From Deltaproteobacteria bacterium (GTDB lineage: Bacteria; Desulfobacterota; DSM-4660; Desulfatiglandales; Desulfatiglandaceae): 11,023 nucleotides of DNA. Shown here piece by piece: positions 1 through 7,037 of this stretch. The DNA is taken from the NCBI GenBank assembly GCA_019307645.1, contig JAFDJF010000127.1, positions 1 through 11,023 on the forward strand, in the 5' to 3' direction. The notes under the pieces are model-generated. The model was not told the origin of the DNA. It saw only the letters and a list, made by a program, of their open reading frames with translations, and searched no databases. A program made the translations under genes and the position numbers. The number at the start of each line of letters is the position of its first letter. The first letter of the stretch is position 1.

Positions 1-1
1 A

Positions 2-3000
2 GACAGGATCGAGGGCATACCGCCTGCTATTGCAATCGACCGAAAAGATCCTGTGCGAACCTCTCGCTCCACTGTGGGGACCATGACCGAGATCACAGAC
101 TATGTGAAGCTGTTATATGCCCGCCTCGGTCAGCTCCACTGCAAAAAATGCGGGAAGCCCGTGGCCCCGGAGACCCCGGAGCATGTCTGGAAACAACTCA
201 AGAAACTTCCGGCCGAATCCGAAGTGATTATCACCTTCCCCTACCCCTATCCGGGTAAAGGTGTCCCCGCTGAACAAATCCGCCTGGAACTGGGCAGCAT
301 GGGCTTTGTCCGATGTTTTCATAACGGGCGTATCATGCCCATCGAGGAAGCTCACCCCGGCCCCGGTGAGCTTCACGTTGTGGCAGACCGTCTGCTCCTT
401 CGCAAAAAAGACCAGTCGCGAATCGTGGACTCGGCAGAACAGGGTTTTCGATTCGGAAAGGGCAGGATAAACGTCTGGACCGGAGAAAACAGGAAACTTG
501 CCTTCAGCAACACCCTTGAATGCGCCAGGTGCAGGATCTCATATAATGCCCCGCTTCCAAACCTGTTTTCCTTTAACAGTCCCATTGGGGCCTGTGATAC
601 CTGCCGCGGTTTCGGCCGGAACATCGACATAGACCTGGACCTCATTATCCCCGACCACCGGCTCTCCCTTGAGGAGGGGGCCATCAAACCATGGGGAGAC
701 AAACAAAGGTCGAGGATGGAATTCGAGGATCTGGCGGCCTTTTGCCGGAAAAACAAGATTCCCACAAACACCCCATTTCAGCGTCTGACCAGTGCCCAGA
801 AGCAGAAAATCATTGACGGGACCCCGAACTATTACGGGATCAGAGGATTTTTCAGGTGGCTGGAAACAAAGACATATAAGATGCATGTACGGGTATTTCT
901 ATCCAGGTATCGCTCCTACACGGTCTGCCCGGATTGCAGCGGGATGCGCTTCAAGGATGAGTCCCTGTTATACAGGCTTGGCAGGCTCAACATCGGACAG
1001 GTCTATGCCAAGAATGTGCGCGAGGCAGGTGATTTCTTTCAAACGTTTCAGGTGAAGGACGCGGCCGGCAGGATGATCCTGGATGAGATCAACAGCAGGC
1101 TCCGATACCTTAAAGACGTGGGCCTGGGCTATCTTACACTGGACCGGCAGTCCCGCACCCTGTCAGGGGGAGAAGTTCAGCGCGTGGCCCTGGCATCGGC
1201 TTTGGGTTCTTCGCTTGTCAACACACTCTATGTTCTGGATGAACCCAGCATCGGCCTCCATCCCCGTGACACCCGCCGCCTCATCGCCATTCTAAAACGG
1301 CTCAGGGATCTCGGCAACACGGTGGTTGTTGTAGAACACGACTATGAGATCATCAGCAACAGCGACTATCTCCTGGACCTGGGACCGGGGGCCGGAGAGC
1401 AGGGCGGCCGGGTCATGTACTTTGGCCCGACAAAAGACCTGAACGGATCCCTTACGGCTCAGTATATCAGGGGTGAACGGCGCATTCCCGTGCCTGACAG
1501 ACGCAGGAACCCGAAAAAGACCCGCTGGCTGACTATCGAAGGGGCAACAGAGCACAACCTCAAAGGTATCAATGTCCGTATCCCGCTGGGACTGTTTGTC
1601 TGCCTTACCGGCGTATCAGGGTCCGGCAAATCCACCCTGGCTGAAGATGTCCTCTACCGGGCCGTCAAATGGGAAAAAGGAGACCCTCAGGGCCGACCCG
1701 GCACGCATAAGGCGATCAAAGGACTGGCACATATTTCCGATGCGGCCCTGGTGGATCAGCGACCTATCGGAAGAACCCCAAGGGCGAACCCGCTGACCTA
1801 TACAAAGGCCATGGACCCTATCCGCCACCTTCTGGCCGAGACGCCTGAGGCCAATGCCGGCGGACTTACGCCGAGCCATTTCTCGTTTAATACGGCAGGA
1901 GGCAGGTGTGAGACATGCCGGGGAGAAGGCTTTGAAAAGGTGGAGATGCAGTTTTTGTCCGATGTCTTTGTCACCTGTCCGGAATGCGGCGGACGGCGCT
2001 TTGAAGATGACGTGTTGGCGGTTACCTTTAAGGGCAGAAACATTCACGACATCCTTTCCATGACCGTGGATCAGGCACTCCACTTCTTCGAAGATCAACC
2101 CCGGATCACGAAAGCCCTGGAGCCCCTGGCCCGTGTGGGTCTCGGCTATATCCGGCTTGGCCAACCCATCAACACCCTTTCAGGAGGCGAAGCCCAGCGC
2201 CTGAAACTTTCCCGTTTTCTGAAAAAAGGTGATAAAAGCGCCAGGCTCTTTATCTTTGATGAGCCCACCACAGGGCTCCATTTCCACGATATAGAAAAAC
2301 TCCTTTCCGCCCTGCAGGATCTCGTGGACCAGGGCAATACAGTGCTTGTCATTGAACACAACATGGATGTGGTCAAAACCGCAGACTGGGTGATAGACCT
2401 TGGCCCTGAAGGAGGTGATGCCGGAGGCAGGATCGTCGTTTCCGGCCCGCCCGAAAAGTTGGCGGCACACAAAAAATCCCACACGGGCAGGTTTCTGAAG
2501 GCCTTTCAGGCGGGTCGCAACAGACTGCTGTCTTTGCCTTCACCACCAGCTGTTTCAGAACCTGCCCCCGGGTATCAGCCGCTCATTTCCGTAAAAGGCG
2601 CCAGGGAGCACAATCTCAGGAATGTAAGTCTCACAATTCCCAGAAACCAGCTTGTGGTGCTTACCGGGGTATCCGGTTCGGGAAAATCCACCCTTGCCTT
2701 CGACATTCTGTTTGCCGAAGGCCAGCGCCGTTACCTGGAAAGCCTGACGCCTTATGTGAGGCAATATATGAAGATTCTCGAACGGCCCGAGGTGGATGTG
2801 GTGACCGGGCTCCCCCCCGCAGTTGCCATCGAGCAGCGCATCAGCCATGCCGGCCGCCGCTCCACTGTGGCAACGCTCACCGAGATCTATCATTTTCTGA
2901 GGCTTCTCTACAGCAAGCTGGGCCGGCAACACTGCCCCGGCTGCGGCCGCAGGATGACGGCCCAGACACACAAGGAAATGATTTCCCGGATCCGCAGACG

Positions 3001-5053
3001 TTACGGCAAAAAATCCGCCACGGTCCTGGCGCCAAAGGTGACGGGGCGCAAGGGATTTCACAAGGATCTGTTCGTCAAAGCCCTGCGCAGGGGATTTACC
3101 CGTGCCCGCATTGACGGAGGATTCAGAACCATTGAGGAAGGCATGGCACTGAGCCGCTATCACGAACATACCATTGAACTCGTTGTGGGGAAGTTGCCTG
3201 TTAAAAACCTTTCCAAAATGGTGGCCCGGACCCTGGAAGAGGGGGAAGGCAATCTGTTGATTGTGGACGACAAAGGAAGTGAAGAGGTCTTCAGCCTGCG
3301 CGGTATCTGCCCGGCATGCGGTCTGGGTCTTGCCGCCCTGGATCCAAGGCTGTTCTCCTTTAACAGTCCTCATGGGGCGTGTCCTGGCTGCGAGGGCTTG
3401 GGCGAACTGGAAGATCCGGACAACGATGCGAGTGAGATTTGCACCCGTTGCGGCGGAAGCCGCCTGAGACCCGAGGCAATTTCGGTGAAGATCGGCGGGT
3501 ATTCCATCTGGGACCTGGTCCGGCACCCGGCAGGGGATATCAGTAAGATACTCAAGAAATTCTCTTTTGATCGCCGTGAGGCCCCCATTGCCGGACCGGT
3601 TGTGGCGGAAATCCTCGGCCGTCTGTCTCTGCTGGACCGGCTGGGGCTTAATTATCTTTCCCTGAGCCGGAGCGGCAACACTTTGTCCGGCGGTGAGGCC
3701 CAGCGTGTGAGGCTGGCAGCCCAGCTTGGCTCCAATCTAACCGGGGTATGCTACATACTGGATGAACCTACCATCGGCCTCCATGCCAGGGACAACCGGA
3801 TGCTCCTTGACGCCCTCAGGGAGCTCAAAAAAAGGGGGAATTCCATTTTAGTGGTGGAACATGACGAAGAGACCATTCGTGAGGCGGACTCCCTGATCGA
3901 CCTCGGCCCGGGGGCGGGCTCAGAGGGGGGACGTGTCGTGGCATCCGGCAGCCTGACTGATCTTAAAAAGGTCCCTGAATCGGTCACAGGCGCCTGCTTT
4001 GACGGCCGTCCTCACCGGATCACATCACCCCTCAGGCCCTATAAGGGTGCCGATTGCATACGGGTCCTGGGTGCTTGTGAAAACAATCTGAAAGATATTG
4101 ATGTGGATTTCCCCCTGGCAAGGCTCATCTGCATTACAGGAGTGTCCGGTTCCGGAAAATCCACGCTCCTGAAAGAAACCCTCTACAAAGGTGTCTTCAA
4201 CCGCCTTACGAGACAGAAAGTCAGGGCCGGAAGCTGCAGGGATATCAGAGGATGGAAAGCGCTGGACAGGGTCCTTGAGGTGGACCACAGTCCCATCGGC
4301 CGCACCCCGCGGTCCGTGCCTGCCTCATATGTGGGATTCCTGGACCATATACGCCGCCTTTTTTCCGGGACCCCCGAGGCACGCCAAAGGGGATACCGGC
4401 CCGGTAGATTTTCGTTCAACGTGAAAGAGGGGCAATGCGAGGCCTGCAAGGGCCAGGGAAGCCAAAAGGTGGTCATGAGCTTCCTGCCGGATGTCTATAT
4501 TCACTGTGATGTCTGCGAGGGGAGGCGGTTTGAACCGGAGACACTGGCGGTCACATACAAAGGCAGGGACATCTCCCAGGTCCTGGAGCTTACCTTTGAC
4601 GAGGCCGCAGTATTTTTTGAGGCCGTACCGCCCATTCGGCGTGCGGTACAGTTTGTATGCGACATCGGTCTGGGTTATCTGCGTCTTGGCCAGCCCAGTC
4701 CAACCCTTTCCGGCGGTGAGGCCCAGCGCATTAAGATTGCCCAGGAACTCAGCAAACCATCAAGCGGAAAAACCCTTTATATCCTGGATGAACCCACCAC
4801 AGGCCTGCATCCGGCCGATGTCCGGATGCTCATCAATGTGCTTCAGGCCCTTGTGGATAAGGGAAACTCCATTGCCCTTATTGAACACAATCTGGAAATC
4901 ATCAAAGAGGCTGACTACATTATTGATCTGGGTCCGGAAGGTGGATCTGAGGGCGGCAGGGTCCTGGCAACAGGGTCGCCGGCTGAACTCGTGGCTCGGC
5001 CCAAAGGCTCCCACACGGCCCGTTATCTCAAGAGATATGTGGCGAGGAGTTAA
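2..5053 (+). CDS. uvrA: Tandem-fused excinuclease ABC subunit A (double-length UvrA), 5'-truncated by window edge
   Basis: UvrA is the cytoplasmic damage-recognition ATPase of nucleotide excision repair; it loads UvrB on DNA. The frame is open from base 2, so the start and first Walker A lie outside. Comparing the two units suggests about 70-80 residues are missing, giving roughly 1,760 in all, about twice a normal UvrA (~940). Counting from base 2, unit 1 has zinc-finger cysteines 174/177/198/201, LSGGE 387, DEPSIGLH 413, Walker A 537, zinc finger 636/639/659/662, LSGGE 726 and DEPTTGLH 753. A linker (~836-860) leads to unit 2: Walker A 889, cysteines 1103/1106/1127/1130, LSGGE 1228, DEPTIGLH 1254, Walker A 1380, cysteines 1479/1482/1502/1505, LSGGE 1569, DEPTTGLH 1596. 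All visible ATPase motifs are intact. Fused UvrA of this size is known in Chlamydia. Unit 2 lacks about 90 residues after its first zinc finger. It converges on the helicase gene with a 28-bp gap holding no clear terminator. Confidence 0.97.
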   Translation, partial: DRIEGIPPAIAIDRKDPVRTSRSTVGTMTEITDYVKLLYARLGQLHCKKCGKPVAPETPEHVWKQLKKLPAESEVIITFPYPYPGKGVPAEQIRLELGSMGFVRCFHNGRIMPIEEAHPGPGELHVVADRLLLRKKDQSRIVDSAEQGFRFGKGRINVWTGENRKLAFSNTLECARCRISYNAPLPNLFSFNSPIGACDTCRGFGRNIDIDLDLIIPDHRLSLEEGAIKPWGDKQRSRMEFEDLAAFCRKNKIPTNTPFQRLTSAQKQKIIDGTPNYYGIRGFFRWLETKTYKMHVRVFLSRYRSYTVCPDCSGMRFKDESLLYRLGRLNIGQVYAKNVREAGDFFQTFQVKDAAGRMILDEINSRLRYLKDVGLGYLTLDRQSRTLSGGEVQRVALASALGSSLVNTLYVLDEPSIGLHPRDTRRLIAILKRLRDLGNTVVVVEHDYEIISNSDYLLDLGPGAGEQGGRVMYFGPTKDLNGSLTAQYIRGERRIPVPDRRRNPKKTRWLTIEGATEHNLKGINVRIPLGLFVCLTGVSGSGKSTLAEDVLYRAVKWEKGDPQGRPGTHKAIKGLAHISDAALVDQRPIGRTPRANPLTYTKAMDPIRHLLAETPEANAGGLTPSHFSFNTAGGRCETCRGEGFEKVEMQFLSDVFVTCPECGGRRFEDDVLAVTFKGRNIHDILSMTVDQALHFFEDQPRITKALEPLARVGLGYIRLGQPINTLSGGEAQRLKLSRFLKKGDKSARLFIFDEPTTGLHFHDIEKLLSALQDLVDQGNTVLVIEHNMDVVKTADWVIDLGPEGGDAGGRIVVSGPPEKLAAHKKSHTGRFLKAFQAGRNRLLSLPSPPAVSEPAPGYQPLISVKGAREHNLRNVSLTIPRNQLVVLTGVSGSGKSTLAFDILFAEGQRRYLESLTPYVRQYMKILERPEVDVVTGLPPAVAIEQRISHAGRRSTVATLTEIYHFLRLLYSKLGRQHCPGCGRRMTAQTHKEMISRIRRRYGKKSATVLAPKVTGRKGFHKDLFVKALRRGFTRARIDGGFRTIEEGMALSRYHEHTIELVVGKLPVKNLSKMVARTLEEGEGNLLIVDDKGSEEVFSLRGICPACGLGLAALDPRLFSFNSPHGACPGCEGLGELEDPDNDASEICTRCGGSRLRPEAISVKIGGYSIWDLVRHPAGDISKILKKFSFDRREAPIAGPVVAEILGRLSLLDRLGLNYLSLSRSGNTLSGGEAQRVRLAAQLGSNLTGVCYILDEPTIGLHARDNRMLLDALRELKKRGNSILVVEHDEETIREADSLIDLGPGAGSEGGRVVASGSLTDLKKVPESVTGACFDGRPHRITSPLRPYKGADCIRVLGACENNLKDIDVDFPLARLICITGVSGSGKSTLLKETLYKGVFNRLTRQKVRAGSCRDIRGWKALDRVLEVDHSPIGRTPRSVPASYVGFLDHIRRLFSGTPEARQRGYRPGRFSFNVKEGQCEACKGQGSQKVVMSFLPDVYIHCDVCEGRRFEPETLAVTYKGRDISQVLELTFDEAAVFFEAVPPIRRAVQFVCDIGLGYLRLGQPSPTLSGGEAQRIKIAQELSKPSSGKTLYILDEPTTGLHPADVRMLINVLQALVDKGNSIALIEHNLEIIKEADYIIDLGPEGGSEGGRVLATGSPAELVARPKGSHTARYLKRYVARS

Positions 5054-5081
5054 TCCGAATTTTTCTCTGTGTTTCGAACGG

Positions 5082-6443
5082 CTATGAGCGTCGGGGGCGT
5101 CCTCTGTTCGGGCGGGGACCGGATTGGGATTTCCGGGCGGTAGGGGAGGCTTTCCTTCTGCTGCGGGACTTGCTCTTTCTCTCCGCAGGGACAGGCTTTG
5201 GCATGGTGAGCCACTCTTCCTCCGGCTGGATACAGCTCAGATTGCGGTCCGTGAACTCCTCGATGGCAGGGAGGTAGAAGGCGTCCTTCTCATCGGCAAA
5301 GCTGATAGACGTGCCAGCGGCGCCGGCCCGGCCCGTGCGCCCGATCCGGTGCACGTAATCTTCCGGATCATGCGGTAACTTAAAATTGATGACATGATCC
5401 ATCCCTTCGATGTGAATGCCGCGTCCGGCCACATCCGTTGCGACCAGAACCCGGATCTTTCCGGTCTTGAAGGCCTCAAGACGTCGAACCCGCTGCCTTT
5501 GGGGAACATCACCGGAGAGCATGTCGCAGTTGATCCCGTAACGGGTCAACATCTCCGTGAGTCGCCTCACTTCGTCACGCCTGTTGCAGAAAACCAGGAC
5601 CCGGTCCAGGTTCTTTTTCTCGATGATATTGAACAGCAGTGCGAATTTTTCTTCGGTGGTCACAATGTAGACGATCTGTTCCACGGTCTCAACCGCGACC
5701 TGTTCCGGTTCGATCTCGACGGTTACCGGGTTGCGGGTCCATTGGGAGGCGAGGCGGGTAATCGCCCCGGTGAGCGTCGCGCTGAACAGTAGCGTATGGC
5801 GCTTGTCTTTTGCCGGCGTGCTGTTGATGATCTTTCGGACATCCGGGATAAAACCCATGTCGAGCATCCGGTCGGCCTCGTCGATGATCAGCACCTCGAT
5901 CTTCCTCAGGGTAAGGTCGCGGCGCCGCTGAAAGTCGAGCAGTCTGCCGGGCGTTGCCACGATGATATCGACCGGACCGGCCCCAAGCTGCTTTCTCTGC
6001 TTTTCGTAGTCCATACCGCCAAACACGGAAACGATATTCAGAGCACAGTACCTGGAGAGCTGGCGCGCTTCCTCGGAGATCTGCATCACCAGCTCCCGGG
6101 TGGGGGCAAGGATCAGGATCCGGGGCGTGCCGGGTTTTCGTTTTTCCTGGATGGGGTTGTTCAGCATCCGGGTGATAACGGTAATCAGAAAGGCAGCGGT
6201 CTTTCCCGTACCGGTCTGGGCCCGGCCACTTGCATCCTTACCGGACAGGGTGCTGGGAAGGATTTCAGCCTGGATTGGGGTGCAGTACTCGAAGCCGAGG
6301 TCAAAGATGGCATGAAGCAGCGGGGCCGGAAGATCGAAATCGTGAAAACGAGTCTTGCCTTCTGCCGGCGGGACCTTGAACTGTGACACATCCCAGCCCT
6401 CTTCCAGTACCGCGCCAGCGGATACTGCCGACGAATCCTCCAT
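5082..6443 (-). CDS. rhlB: DEAD-box ATP-dependent RNA helicase, RhlB/RhlE type
   Basis: This predicted cytoplasmic RNA-dependent ATPase unwinds short RNA duplexes; relatives act in mRNA decay with RNase E, in ribosome assembly or in cold adaptation. Numbering from the ATG at 6443 (453 aa), motifs are in order: Q-motif F33 to Q58, AQTGTGKT 75-82, PTREL 114-118, GG 142-143, TPGR 164-167, DEAD 188-191, SAT 221-223, VFCN 284-287, ATDVAGRG 335-342 and HRIGRTGR 365-372. All catalytic motifs are intact. The segment EGKTRFHDF and the core resemble, from memory, the RhlB of Pseudomonas more than that of E. coli. The tail (about 421-453) is rich in Arg, Lys and Ser, typical of RNA-binding tails. The start is uncertain: the frame stays open to a TTG at 6632, and the ATG at 6443 has only a weak purine-rich ribosome site. 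RhlE is an alternative subfamily label. Confidence 0.93.
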   Translation of the reverse strand: MEDSSAVSAGAVLEEGWDVSQFKVPPAEGKTRFHDFDLPAPLLHAIFDLGFEYCTPIQAEILPSTLSGKDASGRAQTGTGKTAAFLITVITRMLNNPIQEKRKPGTPRILILAPTRELVMQISEEARQLSRYCALNIVSVFGGMDYEKQRKQLGAGPVDIIVATPGRLLDFQRRRDLTLRKIEVLIIDEADRMLDMGFIPDVRKIINSTPAKDKRHTLLFSATLTGAITRLASQWTRNPVTVEIEPEQVAVETVEQIVYIVTTEEKFALLFNIIEKKNLDRVLVFCNRRDEVRRLTEMLTRYGINCDMLSGDVPQRQRVRRLEAFKTGKIRVLVATDVAGRGIHIEGMDHVINFKLPHDPEDYVHRIGRTGRAGAAGTSISFADEKDAFYLPAIEEFTDRNLSCIQPEEEWLTMPKPVPAERKSKSRSRRKASPTARKSQSGPRPNRGRPRRS

Positions 6444-6632
6444 CCCACTGATTTTTCTTTCTTTTTTTCGAAAAAGACGCCTATGGAGGGACGGGCTTTT
6501 CTTGTCAGTACGAAATGGCCCGGACCTGGGCTCCGCTGTGGAGGATTTCCTTTTTGGGGGATTTTTTCTCAAATTTTCTTTTCCTTTTGAGGTCCGGCCA
6601 ATTAGACGCGCCCAAATGTGCTCGCCGGACAA
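6444..6632 (-). other. Open in-frame basic extension or 5' leader of the helicase gene
   Basis: The helicase frame continues upstream of the ATG at 6443 for 63 codons to a TTG at 6632 with no stop. The translated stretch is strongly basic (many Lys and Arg) and has no hydrophobic core, so it could be a real RNA-binding N-terminal arm, as some RhlB proteins have. An internal TTG (codon 21 of the stretch, about 6572) has AGGA nine bases upstream, a better ribosome site than that of the TTG at 6632 or the ATG at 6443. Alternatively the stretch is an untranslated leader. The sequence alone does not decide. Confidence 0.4.
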
Positions 6633-6657
6633 CTTTTAGCATGATATAAATGAAGAC

Positions 6658-6686
6658 TTTTTAATGCTATTTTATATCTATATCAA
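6658..6686 (-). promoter_or_regulatory. Candidate sigma-70 promoter for the helicase gene
   Basis: On the minus strand TTGATA (5 of 6 to the -35 consensus) is followed after 17 bases by TAAAAA (4 of 6 to the -10), in a very AT-rich stretch between the helicase gene and the MITE-like element. Other overlapping hexamers (for example TTGAAT with TATAGA at 18 bases) are nearly as good, so the exact site is a guess. Transcription from here would give a leader of about 200 bases before the ATG at 6443. Confidence 0.3.
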
Positions 6687-6716
6687 AAAACTGCTACAAT
6701 ATTCAACTTATAACTA

Positions 6717-6874
6717 GTGTCCATCCATAGATGAGGATTTTTGTTCAAGATCAAGGCATGCGAAAAAAATAACCGCAGGCATATGGTTGATATTCCGAGG
6801 ATTATTTTTTGAACATAACGCAGATATTGGACAAAAAGACCATTTGGACAAAAAGACCATTTATGGATGGGCAC
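6717..6874. mobile_element. MITE-like element, 158 bp, imperfect terminal inverted repeats, 6-bp flanking duplication
   Basis: The left end GTGTCCATCCATA (6717-6729) and right end TATGGATGGGCAC (6862-6874) are inverted repeats matching at 12 of 13 bases. The identical hexamer TAACTA flanks both sides (6711-6716 and 6875-6880), which fits a target-site duplication. The arms stay partly complementary inward: TTTTTGTTCAAGATC on the left pairs with GATATTGGACAAAAA on the right, and AAAAAATAA pairs with TTATTTTTT nearer the centre. The whole element could therefore fold as one long imperfect hairpin. It has no coding capacity, so mobilisation would need a transposase elsewhere. It lies between two divergent genes, close upstream of the helicase promoter region. 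Confidence 0.72.
6827..6860. repeat. Perfect 17-bp tandem duplication inside the MITE-like element
   Basis: The unit TTGGACAAAAAGACCAT occurs twice head to tail (6827-6843 and 6844-6860) with no mismatch. It sits in the right arm; the left arm holds only one counterpart, so the second copy is probably a later local duplication that makes the arms unequal. Confidence 0.9.
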
Positions 6875-6888
6875 TAACTAATGTACTC

Positions 6889-6902
6889 GGTTCAAGGTTC
6901 AG
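6889..6902. repeat. Short heptamer tandem repeat (GGTTCAA GGTTCAG)
   Basis: Two adjacent 7-bp units, GGTTCAA and GGTTCAG, are followed by a decayed third (GGTTTGC). They lie just beyond the right end of the MITE-like element, in the spacer before the ABC-F gene. The array is short and could be chance, but further 7- and 8-bp arrays flank the other end of that gene. Confidence 0.45.
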
Positions 6903-6983
6903 GGTTTGCTCCATCTCGGGCCGCACACCCTTTACCTCGCTTGACTCGTATGCCCATTTGAAATAGGCTGTTTTGCCGGGCTG

Positions 6984-7013
6984 TTGACTGGGCTTTTGTG
7001 ATGAATCGATGAT
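6984..7013 (+). promoter_or_regulatory. Candidate sigma-70 promoter for the ABC-F gene
   Basis: TTGACT (6984-6989, 5 of 6) is followed after 18 bases by GATGAT (7008-7013, 4 of 6). A start about seven bases on would leave a leader of roughly 18 bases to the ATG at 7038. A second TTGACT at 6941-6946 has a weaker partner TAGGCT at 6964-6969. No strong Shine-Dalgarno precedes the ATG. Confidence 0.3.
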
Positions 7014-7037
7014 TTTAACTCCGGAATTTTCTTTAGA

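Noticed and set aside
2555..3526. A 323-codon open frame on the minus strand inside uvrA
   Set aside because: It lies wholly opposite a segment of UvrA with clear motifs, has no recognisable domain, and long antisense frames are expected in GC-rich coding DNA.
5796..6386. A 196-codon plus-strand frame opposite the helicase gene
   Set aside because: The minus strand carries every DEAD-box motif here; the plus-strand translation shows no domain.
6827..6860. A CRISPR-like repeat pair
   Set aside because: The two 17-bp units are directly adjacent with no spacer and belong to the arm of an inverted-repeat element.
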